Below, in pieces: positions 31,720-40,880 of a stretch of DNA of 64,000 nt (the stretch's first letter is position 1; every line of letters starts with the position of its first letter). A program made the translations under genes and the position numbers. The DNA is from Elasticomyces elasticus (lineage: Eukaryota; Ascomycota; Dothideomycetes; Mycosphaerellales; Teratosphaeriaceae), in the NCBI GenBank assembly GCA_035926095.1, contig JAVRQT010000015.1, forward strand, positions 963,438 to 1,027,437. Direction: 5' to 3'. The notes below the pieces were generated by a model. It saw nothing but the letters and a program-made list of their open reading frames with translations, searched no databases and was not told the DNA's origin.

Positions 31720-32151
31720 GAGAACTCTGTTAGATTGTACAAAAGAACGATGGCCATGCGATCGGCTGGGACTGCTCAGCGAGGATTGAGTGAAGTGGAA
31801 CGAATTTAGCTTTCTTCACTTCTTCCAAGCTTACTGCGCAATAGATACTGGCTACCTCGCTCGAATGTTTGGTAGTATGGACTCGCACGCGCTCCAATAC
31901 CTTTCGAACAAAGCACAGCACAGGCCATACGCATGAAAGTGCAATCAACGGCAGAAGCAATGAAGTGAGCTGCGTTGCATCGACGACCTTCAGTCCTACT
32001 AAATTCACTGCGCGCTAGGCATCAACCTCACAATATGCTATCGAATCAGCTGTCACCTACTTCGCTAAGCTATAAGACTGCATCATCGACCAACTTTCAA
32101 TCATCTCAATACCTTCAACACACATCACCTTCTCCAGTCGAATACTCACCA
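31720..32151. promoter_or_regulatory. Intergenic, promoter of the 2EXR-like gene
   Basis: It holds the ATP12 3' flank and the upstream region of the next gene. A TATAAGA at 32071-32077 lies 75-81 bp before the ATG at 32152, and a pyrimidine/CA-rich leader follows, as in many fungal 5' UTRs. No gene is seen. Confidence 0.4.
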
Positions 32152-33064
32152 TGGCGCAACGGAAAGGCCCCACCATAGACCTGACGGGAGATGAGCCTGC
32201 GAGAAAGGTCCGTCGCTTGAAGGTCATGATTACGAAGAAGCTGTCAAAGTATCAACAAGATATGCAAGTTGATTCTGGTGACGACGAGCTTCGCTAACAA
32301 CTTGCAGCTACAATACAAATGCCACGAGCTCGCCCTTACTTCGGCTACCACCTGAGCTACGAAACCGGATTTGGTGCCTAGTACTAGGTGGCAATAGCAT
32401 ACATATTGCTGGCTGGGACCGCGCAGATATTGTGCATTCGATTTGCCAGGATCCCGACGACGACTTGGAAACTGCGCGGATCATCACCAATGACAACAAG
32501 CAAGACGGACCAGCAAAATTCTTCGAGAACTACGCAACACGCCACAACGAATGTCCGTTGAGACCTGAACACAAGCGGCAGCCACGTAAACCGGGTGTGC
32601 CGATTAACCTAAACCTCGTGCGGGTCTGTCGCCAACTACATCAGGAGACTGCTCTCCTGCCTTACCAGACCAACAAGTTCGTATGCCTGTACCTCGAAGA
32701 ACTAGCGGCTTTTTTGCAAGCTCTGGTGCCGGAGCAGGCTCGCGCAATTGAGGTTATGGCCATTCAACTGGCATTTCCATATTCGAACGTGACCTGCAAG
32801 AAGCTCGTTCACAGGAAACTGAAGGGCTTGAGGGCACTTACATGCTTTGTTGAGCTGGGAGGTTACTGGGAGCGTGGGCAGAATCTCTCCTCTCTGACAA
32901 TCAGCAAGAAGTGGACCGACACTATCTTGCAATTTGAGGGTTTGGGGCTCAACTCGGTCACGGTGCTCCCGTACAACAGCAATCAACAATGGCGGTTCCA
33001 GAAGAAAGAGTTGCGCGAGTGGGCGGAGGATCTTGAGGGCAAATTGCGCGGCACAAAATCATAG
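32152..33064 (+). CDS. 2EXR/F-box-like fungal protein
   Basis: Two exons, 32152-32249 and 32308-33064, give 284 residues. The intron donor is GTATCA and the acceptor TTGCAG, with GCTAAC 10-15 bases upstream of the acceptor. Splicing opens the motif LLRLPPELRNRIW at about residues 43-55, the hallmark of the large fungal 2EXR/F-box-like group. Further on, NLVRVCRQLHQETALL is the second conserved element of that group. The rest is a compact domain with no known catalytic signature, ending in a basic helix. Function is unknown; related proteins are expanded in Dothideomycetes. The donor was chosen by phase, as GTTGAT nearby would break the frame. Confidence 0.72.
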
Positions 33065-33694
33065 TGCTTTTGCTAGGTGGATCAGGTGTTCGGCTTCTCA
33101 GACAGCTATACGGGCTTACTTAATGCTCGTCGCTAGTACACTCGACATGGAGAGAGGGTGAAAATGCGGCAATCCTCAGAAGGACGGGCAAATAATTGTT
33201 GGTCAACGTAGTTTGCTAGGAGGATTCTCCACGAACACACTACACGCCTCTCAAAAATCCTAACGAGAATGGCAGAACGTGTAGGACCGTGCACAACGAA
33301 CACGTCAAATGCGCCTGCACTATACCGACACGAAGGAAGAGGATTAGCTTGTGGATCCCAAGCAGCAGTCGTCCAGTCCCATCGCCAGCCGAGTGCCGTA
33401 CACCTGTCGACTGCGAGTAAGCACATGAGTACATAGTTATTCTCTACGTCAACTTGACATAACGACGTGCGATGCGATGCATCAGCAGCATTGTCCAAAG
33501 GAAACCCGATCTCTCGTGGCCATGCAAGAGGATAGAAGACGCTCATCGCAGTACCGCCGACCAGATGCCTCTTTCTTACCTCGTTGGACTCGATCTCCCT
33601 CAGTTGAGGCGCTAAGCAAAGAATTGCGTCAAACTTTACTAACCATTGGAGTAGGCGGAAACAACTCCTGGACCGCTATCGGCCGCACTGAACA
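33065..33694. other. Intergenic, convergent 3' flanks
   Basis: It lies between two genes that face each other. A 137-residue minus-strand frame (33133-33546) is present but shows no protein-like pattern. Nothing else is supported. Confidence 0.35.
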
Positions 33695-35358
33695 TCAAAT
33701 GCCGGACTGTGCAGCTCGCGGTTGGTATTGTGCCTGTCCGTTGTATGATTGCCATCCCGTGTTGTCCATGAAACCTTGGCCTTGGCTTGCTGGTTGGGAA
33801 CCGTTTGCATTTTGGGTACCAGGTTGGGTGACCGGAGGCGGAGATCGCGACGTGGCCATTGCGGATGCGGTTGTGCATACCGACCTCCAGTGTAGTGGCT
33901 TGGGGACTGCTGTTGCGGGCTTAACGACGCGCTACCCAACGCTTGCGAGTGTGGATCGGCTTGGTAAGATGAGGTGTAAGAATTTCGAGTCTGATGTTGT
34001 GGCAGCAGAGTACTCCTATTGGGTTGAGCAGACGACGGCGGAGACAGGAGTGCCTGCTGCGAAGTCGAGAGCTGTGCGAAGTCCGTACGTGGAATGCTCG
34101 CTGAATTAAGCGGCGGCACACTTGGACTGGCAGGCGGCCTTTGTTGCTCAGCTGGGATGAACCGCGGGCTGGCAACAGAATTTGACTGCAATGGCGGCTG
34201 ATATGCGCTCGGGCTGTTTAATCCTGTCTGTGAAGCTTGATAAGAAGGGTACGACCCTTGAGGCGAGGAAGACTGTTGTAGGTCTAGGGCCTGGCGAGGC
34301 TCTTGGTACGATACCCCGATGGGCTTAAGAAGATCAGACGCGGTGGCGCGCTGTACAGATGTAGCCTGCGGGTGCGATGAAGGAGGGTGCGGAAGCGGCG
34401 AAGGCGGACCAAAAGGTGTGCTGTCGTATGAGCGCGTCGGAGGACCCTGCAATCCACTTGGAGCGGCTCTTGTCTGCGAGCTGTATGGATCGCCATACGC
34501 GGGCTGAGGCTGCGTGTGCTGGGTTCCACGCTGGTGAATGGCTGGAGCCGATTGCAACGAGGGTAGAGCTGCTTGCGATGATCCAAGCAGTGGGTAGTCG
34601 GATGGAGTCATCTCGAACTGTGCTAGATGCCGAATAGGCACAAATCAGCCTGCATCTTGACAAAGTTCGTTGCCCGATCCAAGAGAGCGGGCTGGCTTGG
34701 CCACAGAAAGTCTCCGAGTCCGAGACCGCACAATTGGAGACCATGTCTTATAACAGACTGATGCTCGGACCGCCGCCGCACCTGTTGATCATCATTGTAC
34801 TGGAAGAGTGTCACGATGGACCTCAAGATGGGTGCCGGAACACTGTACGTTGCTTTTGTCCAGCGGCGGCACGAATTCTGGTGTCTCGAACCCTCGCATG
34901 CATTACTTACGAGCTCTAGCTCCGCGATACTCTGCCTTCTCGAAATCGGCAACACCGGAGGCTGTCGTACCAGCTCTTCTGTCGTGACACACCAGGTCGA
35001 AAACTGCAGTATCACCTGGTGTGTACACACTCCGTAAGGCACCTTGACGATCACCCGGTTTCCATGGTTTCTGAGTTCCGTAATTGATAGGGTGGTGGAT
35101 AAGCGGCCCTGGTCCACAATTGGAGAGTTTATTGCGCGCGTCCATGTAATGCGAGGGGTACGTCCCATCATTCGCACTCCAAGGGGGCACCGCTTGTTGC
35201 TGGGCTCTCACATCGCGGGCAAGCATCCATGTCGAGTCTGGGTTTCCCTTGACTGCTTCTGCACCGTCAAAGTCGTACTAGGGTTTTGTCGTTAGATGCC
35301 TTCAAAGTCGTCAAGGTGGCCTACTAACGTAAGACGAGTCGGAAAGACGTCTGCTCAT
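33695..35358 (-). CDS. Conserved protein with P/Q/S-rich tail; model partly unresolved
   Basis: Three N-terminal exons join well: 35358-35329, 35277-34911 and 34852-34623. They give 208 residues ending at a TAG, with coherent blocks such as AVKGNPDSTWMLARDV, HHPINYGTQKPW and LCGLGLGDFLWPSQPALL. The third exon relies on a weak AAAAG acceptor. Immediately after, in another frame, runs a ~260-codon stretch dominated by P, Q, S and Y that looks coding, and then a third frame ends MDNTGWQSYNGQ...SGI at 33695. Introns GTCAAG...CACAG (44 nt) and GTATGC...GCAAG (95 nt) would connect all three, but both are weak. The product could be a nuclear regulator with a Q-rich tail, by composition only; I do not recognise the family. 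The short 208-residue form may also be real. Confidence 0.5.
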
Positions 35359-36478
35359 TTCGGTTACGGGAGGGAGTCAACCAAAGGAAGAGCTTGAGAA
35401 GCAAGTCGAGATAGCCGGCGCATGTAGGGAGCAGACTAAGTGATCTGACTGAGCAAGGCAATGGATGGCTCCGCTCAAATATGTGCGTCGAGGTCAGGCA
35501 GTAGCGCGCATCGCAGACACATCGGTCTGCTCCGTTGTCGCAGCATAGGTCGTTGCCCTGGGCTCGGCGTGGCTTCGACTCTCTACACATCTGATGCTCT
35601 GCCCAATTGCAGAGCGACAGTGGCGAGATGTCTATCGATCTCTGACGTGGACAGCCATGCATGGCGTCGACGAGCGCAGTCGGTATAAATGACCTGGATA
35701 GCCTTGGGCGACAGCGTACAGGGTACTATCGGGCCCAGCAATCGACCGATGTGTTGTCTGTGGCTGATTGGAAGTCTGAGGGCGAGCTCTATTGGCGTCT
35801 TCAGCCTGATCTAGGTATCAGTATGGTCTTTCTGAGCTCGTCGCGCCGTCCACAGCCACTCGAGGGCGCCGTATATTACAAGGACGCGGTATGAGAGCCA
35901 ATGTACTCAGCGTATACGGTGGACCATTGCACTCTGACGTCGCGACCTTCGTCCTCTGGCTCACTACCTTCGACGACGATAGAAAGACTAGGCGACTTAT
36001 GTTGATGCCCAACAGCCTCGTCTTGGGATGCTGCTGGCGATTTCTCGTGCCACACCAATTCAGCAAGGCAGTCGTGTTGGTGCCAGCTTCCAACGACCTT
36101 GCGTGCATATGGCGAGCCTAGCAGTCGCTGAGCATGTGTGCTGTGTTCTGAGAGTACATCGTCGGGATCAGTCCCGTCGCTCATCTGTACAGTAAATATT
36201 GTCCTACCGCATGCTCACAGCGACACGTGACTGTGTCTGCGCCCCACTTTGGACACCTAGCGCGCGCCTAGCTCTGCCCAATGTTGCACAGCAGGAAGGC
36301 GTCGAACACCCATGTGACGTGGCCTTCCGTTGCGTCACCGGTAGCTTGATCAAGCGACCGGCTCGGTGAGTCACTGAAAGGCACAGGCGATAGGCAGAGG
36401 CAGTGCAGCTTACGAGCTCACAAGTACTTCCAATCCTCATGTCGTTTCAGAAGCAGCCCTCCGAGCACGCATGCCAGC
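35359..36478. other. Gene-poor interval with one doubtful small ORF
   Basis: 1.1 kb with no convincing gene. It holds the promoter of the P/Q-rich gene on the left and of the DUF3632-like gene on the right. A plus-strand frame (35661-35894) and a minus-strand frame (35876-36184) are both weak. Confidence 0.35.
35876..36184 (-). CDS. Doubtful small hypothetical ORF, 102 aa
   Basis: It starts with ATG (MSDGTDPDD) and runs 102 residues without an intron. Composition is unremarkable and somewhat acidic, with no signal peptide, membrane segment or known motif. It is listed because it is the longest ATG-initiated frame in a 1.1-kb gap; it could be chance. Confidence 0.22.
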   Translation of the reverse strand: MSDGTDPDDVLSEHSTHAQRLLGSPYARKVVGSWHQHDCLAELVWHEKSPAASQDEAVGHQHKSPSLSIVVEGSEPEDEGRDVRVQWSTVYAEYIGSHTASL

Positions 36479-37696
36479 ATGCCTCCCTTCAACTCGCCGA
36501 GCATCGAACGGGCGGAATCGAGACACCAACGAACCCCGATACATCTCATGCTGAAGGGCGTGCTGCAGTATCCGGCCAAAGCAGAAGCTCGGGTCTTAAT
36601 GCTTGCCGACCTCATCGATTTTATTTGGACCTCCCAAGGGTTTGATACATGTATGCTGGTGGATGTTGAGGAACAATTCTGGTTCGCGCTACTGGACACG
36701 ATCGAATGGATACCTCCGGACCATGAGTGCCAGAACAGCATCATACAAGCACTGTGCCTACTCTGTCAGCGGGAACCCAATCAGATCGGGCAGTTCAAAT
36801 CGGAGAAGAAAGTCGTATCAGCTTCCGCGCCAAGAGGCTGGGAGTATCAGTACCTGGAGGTTCTGTGGACAGATTTCCCAGGACTGGGCATAGCCGCATT
36901 GAAGGATGTGGAAGGGTGGTCTTGTGAGTTAGATCATGCTGCGACAAGAGTGGACACCTCCTGATATTTGTTAGCTCCTGTCGAGATGATCCCAGAACCG
37001 AGCGGCGAAGAACCTCCTCCAACGTCACACGCGGAGCAACTTGCGAGGTTTTCGAAGAGACCCGAGAGTTCCTTCGTAAAGTACGCGAATCTTCACTCGT
37101 TTTTTGCAAGGTTTGCAGGTACAGGGTTTGGTCCCCAGTGGGTCAACTTCGCGATCTGGATGGTCCGAGCTGCTCTTGAAGAGCCCGCGGTAGAAGGGAA
37201 GCCGATGAGTTATAGGCTGTGGATTGCGACAGAATGGCTAGTGTATTTCTCGAACAGAGTGTTCGAGTTTTTGACATCCGGAATCGAGATTGAGGTCAAT
37301 GACAAGTCTCTGAAGACCGGCCAACTTTGCAAGAACGTCCCTTGGCTCGGTGTCGAAAGGTGGAACTACTGGAAGACTCGAGCAGCAAGTGTTGCCGAAG
37401 TTCTGGACGACTGGCAAGGTGACGGTCCTTTTGCCAACAGGATCGCCCTTACGCTGGAGTGCATGGCCCGAGCTGAGGAGGATGCCATAGCACGTGGCTC
37501 CGTCAACTACTTTACCCCTAGCCCAGCAACCGCCAGTTCTGTGTCAGAATCCAGCACAACTGTACAGCCTGATACAAGCTCCACTCAAGTCGCCAATACA
37601 GACACGCCGACTGAAGCACACGAATTCTCAATCCCTTGCACGGCAACACCATCGTCAACCACGAAGCCTAAGCAACGGAGATGGTGGTTGTGGTAG
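36479..37696 (+). CDS. DUF3632-like fungal protein
   Basis: Two exons, 36479-36923 and 36975-37696, joined in phase 1 (donor GTGAGT, acceptor TGTTAG), give 388 residues. The N-terminal half contains an LADLIDFIW helix. The second exon has blocks that I associate with the DUF3632 family: NLHSFFARF near the start, WVNFAIWMVRAALEE, LWIATEWLVYFS and the closing GVERWNYWKTR. The last ~70 residues are S/T/P-rich and probably disordered, ending in a basic-aromatic RRWWLW. Function is unknown; the family is common and often expanded in plant-associated ascomycetes. No signal peptide is visible. Confidence 0.72.
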
Positions 37697-37921
37697 ATTT
37701 TGCATCTTGACTTTTGGCAAGCCTTAAAATTGAGGCGGATAGTGACGTCGCCCTGGAGAGACTACACGAAGCGTGTCTTTGCTGCGGTCGTGTGTTGACT
37801 CATCGAATTACGAGGAGGAAGGACATCGGCGCTTCAATTCTGCTTTCCAGATTGTCAGAATCTGCAATGACATGAGCCAAACGCGGTGGCATCTGACGTC
37901 TCGCGCTCCGCTCGAAAGAGG

Positions 37922-38404
37922 TCATATTCCTCGCAACAGTCCGGATGACCCCGTCATACCAGCCAATCGAATACACATCCATTGCCCACAATCTTCGTCA
38001 CCGACACTACCATGACCCAACGAGCCTCTCCACCGCCAATCGAGCTTCGCAACCCACTCTCTACCAAGTTGGCCCTTTTCTTCACCAGGCAGGAAGCCAC
38101 GAACAGCAGCCACCAGCCATACGGTGCCCCAGCCTCTGACTCGGTCGAGTTCGACGTACACGCCATCGTCACTTAGATCCAAGCGATAACCTGGGTTCGT
38201 CTGGACGGTAGCACGAATATTCTTCAGCAGCTCAGTTCGTGAGCGGCAGGTATGTCCAGTCTGTGGGCCGACGGTATGCATACGAGGAGCCAGGCGTGCT
38301 GCGACGAATGGTGATTCCAGGTCACGGGTGTTGATTAGTGTATCGACGAGTGTTATGGTCAGAGTGCGGAGATATGCCTCAATCGATTCGTGATCGCATG
38401 ACAT
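37922..38404 (-). CDS. SnoaL-like small protein, family member 1
   Basis: A single exon of 160 residues. It starts with a helix (YLRTLTITLVDTLINTRD), then the pattern LAPRMHTVGPQTGH, a GRxELL-like element (SRTELLKNIRATV) and NPGYRLD. A central strand GTVWLVAAVRG and a final pair, WVAKLDWRWRG and GQWMCIRLAGMTG, follow. This order fits the SnoaL/NTF2-like cone fold, which can be enzymatic or simply bind small molecules. No catalytic residue can be assigned. The start helix is nearly the same as in the divergent neighbour (LTITLLELLLNTD). No signal peptide. Shared promoter of 421 bp with member 2. Confidence 0.68.
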   Translation of the reverse strand: MSCDHESIEAYLRTLTITLVDTLINTRDLESPFVAARLAPRMHTVGPQTGHTCRSRTELLKNIRATVQTNPGYRLDLSDDGVYVELDRVRGWGTVWLVAAVRGFLPGEEKGQLGREWVAKLDWRWRGSLGHGSVGDEDCGQWMCIRLAGMTGSSGLLRGI

Positions 38405-38825
38405 GTTTGCTACTTCGTTGCGTGAATGCCTTCAGCGAGCGTCTGGCTGTATGGTTGCGGAAGATTCGGGCTTGTCAGGCCATATCTTCAGGCGTTCAGC
38501 GCTTAGTAATGCTGCGTTCAATTAAGCTTTGCGGAAACGCATCTCACCTGCCGTGAGACGCGATACGGAAGAGATGGACGCCATATGCGCTCCCCTCAGC
38601 TCCGAACCCCGAACTTCCCTCGCCCTGAGTTGTCATAAATGGTAGCCACCGCCTTCAGCACGCTGCACTCGCTCGGAATCCATCTTGAGCGTCTGCACCG
38701 AAATAAAGCGACGAACTGTCAAGGACAGACGGAAGCGAGTATAAAACATCCGTCGCCTCTCCCCGTCGTGAACAACTGAACGTCAGTTGCGTGTCCGTCA
38801 CAACCCGAGTTCGCTCTGCACCGGT
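38405..38825. promoter_or_regulatory. Divergent promoter between two SnoaL-like genes
   Basis: It separates members 1 and 2, which point away from each other. A TATAAAA at 38740-38746 lies 80-86 bp before the ATG of member 2, the clearest core promoter element in the window. I see no matching TATA on the minus side. Confidence 0.5.
38740..38746 (+). promoter_or_regulatory. TATA box of SnoaL-like member 2
   Basis: A perfect TATAAAA 80-86 bp upstream of the start codon at 38826. Position and sequence are right for a TATA-driven, probably inducible, fungal gene. Confidence 0.5.
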
Positions 38826-39377
38826 ATGACCGGAGATTGGCAAGGCTTTGGCGTTCTTTTGCCGGCCAAGCTCGGAGTGCTGGACTCCTGCACAGGTTCG
38901 ACGGCAGACGAGCTTGCTTGCTTGACTATTACATTGCTCGAATTGCTTCTCAATACCGACAGTCGACACCACACTTTCGTCGACCAGCACTTATCTCCGC
39001 ATGCTGTAATCCGAATTAGCTCGTGTCCAGACAGCCAATGGCACACGGGTTTCCGATGCGAGATAACGCAGCGCCTGCATCGACAACCAAATGACAGCCT
39101 TGACCGGCAGTATTACATATTTGGAGGCTACGCCAGCAGCGACGTCGTCGAAGACAAAGGGAGGGCTGTGATCTTTGTTCCTGTCGTCAACGTACCCTGT
39201 GAGAGGGAGGGTCTCGAGATGGGGGTCAAACGAGAATGGTTGTTCAGGTTGCAATGGCATAGGCATGGGAACAGACAAGGCCGAGGTGGCGTAGCTATTG
39301 ACAGCAGTGCTGGAGCTTGGGTATGTGGGAAGATTGAAGCCGTGGCGGCATCTGGCGGCCTCGGCGGTGTTTTGTAG
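38826..39377 (+). CDS. SnoaL-like small protein, family member 2
   Basis: A single exon of 183 residues from the ATG at 38826. After a ~30-residue N-terminal extension it repeats the member 1 pattern: LTITLLELLLNTD, then FVDQHLSPHAV, a central hydrophobic strand (AVIFVPVVNVP) and the closing WLFRLQWHRHG with GAWVCGKIEAV. Compared with member 1 it lacks the GP-x-x-GH element, so ligand contacts probably differ. No signal peptide or membrane segment. It is divergent from member 1 and co-oriented with member 3, forming a compact cluster. Confidence 0.65.
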   Translation: MTGDWQGFGVLLPAKLGVLDSCTGSTADELACLTITLLELLLNTDSRHHTFVDQHLSPHAVIRISSCPDSQWHTGFRCEITQRLHRQPNDSLDRQYYIFGGYASSDVVEDKGRAVIFVPVVNVPCEREGLEMGVKREWLFRLQWHRHGNRQGRGGVAIDSSAGAWVCGKIEAVAASGGLGGVL

Positions 39378-39834
39378 GGCTGCAAATGGTCAAGGGTTAG
39401 CGTAGTTTGAGTACTCACGCCTTCGTTCTGCTTTCAGCATGATGTGATCGGCTTCCACTGCGGCAAAGACGACCACCAAGATGAGGAGCATCTCACGAGC
39501 GGTTGACTGTATGCTGAGGTCGCGCTTTTGTCATCAACGCCGCTACCATATGTAGTAATCTTGGCCGTTAATGACGCAGTCGTATCGTCAGTAGTGCGAT
39601 CATCCACAGTTGATGCACCTGTTGAAAGACTTGAAGGATGTTAGCATTGGTGCAGATTGTGTGCGAAAAGCATTCAATGTGCAGCGTAATCACTCTTGCT
39701 TCAAGCTCGCGGCTCAAACTCATACTTGTATCATGGCATAGCGGCCGCCACTCCATAGGCCATGTGTTGCACTGAAGTGACCGGCGGCCTCTTCCTTTGA
39801 TCAAGCTTTTACACACGCGCAGGCATTGTAACGC
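39378..39834. other. Intergenic between SnoaL-like members 2 and 3
   Basis: No supported gene. An 82-residue minus-strand frame is present but not protein-like. It should hold the member 3 promoter. Confidence 0.35.
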
Positions 39835-40646
39835 ATGTCAGATGGTACACCCGACAAAATGACCGAGCACGCATGGGACAGCACGGGCATCGAAGCGGCA
39901 AAATGCTCGGAGGAGCAGCGTCTTGTCCAGCTGGCGATCGCCGTTCTCAGAGCGTTGTTCGTGGACCTAGGGTAAGTTACGGGGAAGATGTGGCCTTATA
40001 GAAGAGCGTGTGCTAATTGTGCGGTAGTACGTACCACCTTGGCCCCTCCTCGGGTCGCTTGTGCACACTACTCTCTCCTACATGCTCTACTGTTATTCGC
40101 GTCTTTCCCGTCTGGGGAGATCTGGGCCATCCGCTTCGACTCGAGATATGGCTTGGATCATGCTCTTCCTGACCTTTCGAAGACTCTCCCTTGATTCAGC
40201 AACACCTATCGCCCTCGATCGTGAACATCGGAACTCAATTGTATCCCGTTTGGGATGCCCAGTCTCGCAATGAGCTATTGAGCAAGATCCGACTTCAGCG
40301 CTCCAAGAATCCGGAAATGTATCACCGAATCCGAGAGGATCATGTGACTGCAGAGATTCAGGATGGCAGGAAGGCCACAGTCTTTGTGCTCGTCGCGCTG
40401 GTGAGTACCATAACATATCATCGTTGGCACTAGAAACCAGCTAAGCCAGTTCAGATGGGACTTGGGTTGAATGATGACTTGTCCAGTCCATGTAGTGTGC
40501 TCAGGGAGTGCGTAGTACGCATGAAATGGCGCCGGCGAAAGATCGATGGCGCGGTTGGGAGCGCGGGTAGCAGATGGATCTGCGAGAGGATGGTGTCGGA
40601 CAGTGCAGCGGGTGGTTCATTGGCCTCCATTAACGGTGGGTGGTGA
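39835..40646 (+). CDS. SnoaL-like small protein, family member 3, first junction unresolved
   Basis: Exon 1, 39835-39971, encodes MSDGTPDK...LVQLAIAVLRALFVDL and ends at a strong GTAAGT donor. A later exon contains LIQQHLSP (compare FVDQHLSP of member 2) and NELLSKIRL, ending at 40400 with a GTGAGT donor. The last exon, 40455-40646, encodes RMKWRRRKIDG and SRWICERMV, matching the closing strands of members 1 and 2. The second intron (54 nt) is clean. The first does not work: the best acceptor (CGAAG at 40178-40182) leaves the frame off by one. Either a non-standard acceptor is used or a one-base change has broken the gene. Family membership is clear; integrity is not. Confidence 0.5.
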
Positions 40647-40880
40647 GAGTATGTAGACCTTATCTGCTTCAGAGCGTACTGCAGACTGGGCTTGGTTCCC
40701 GACCGGGTCAGAAGAGATGTGTGTAAGTAGACACTTGAAGGTGCATCTCGTTGGGCTGCAAGACTCGAGAGCAATGATAGCAGCGAATGCGAGCAGGTGT
40801 TGGCCTGGATCGGATCTTTAACCATCCAAATCGGATCCAGTCCCCCTGATCGCACGCAACTCTGGGAACTCATTGCTTCT

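Noticed and set aside
33477..34109. 210-residue plus-strand frame
   Set aside because: Antisense to the P/Q/S-rich coding stretch, whose biased codons keep the opposite strand open.
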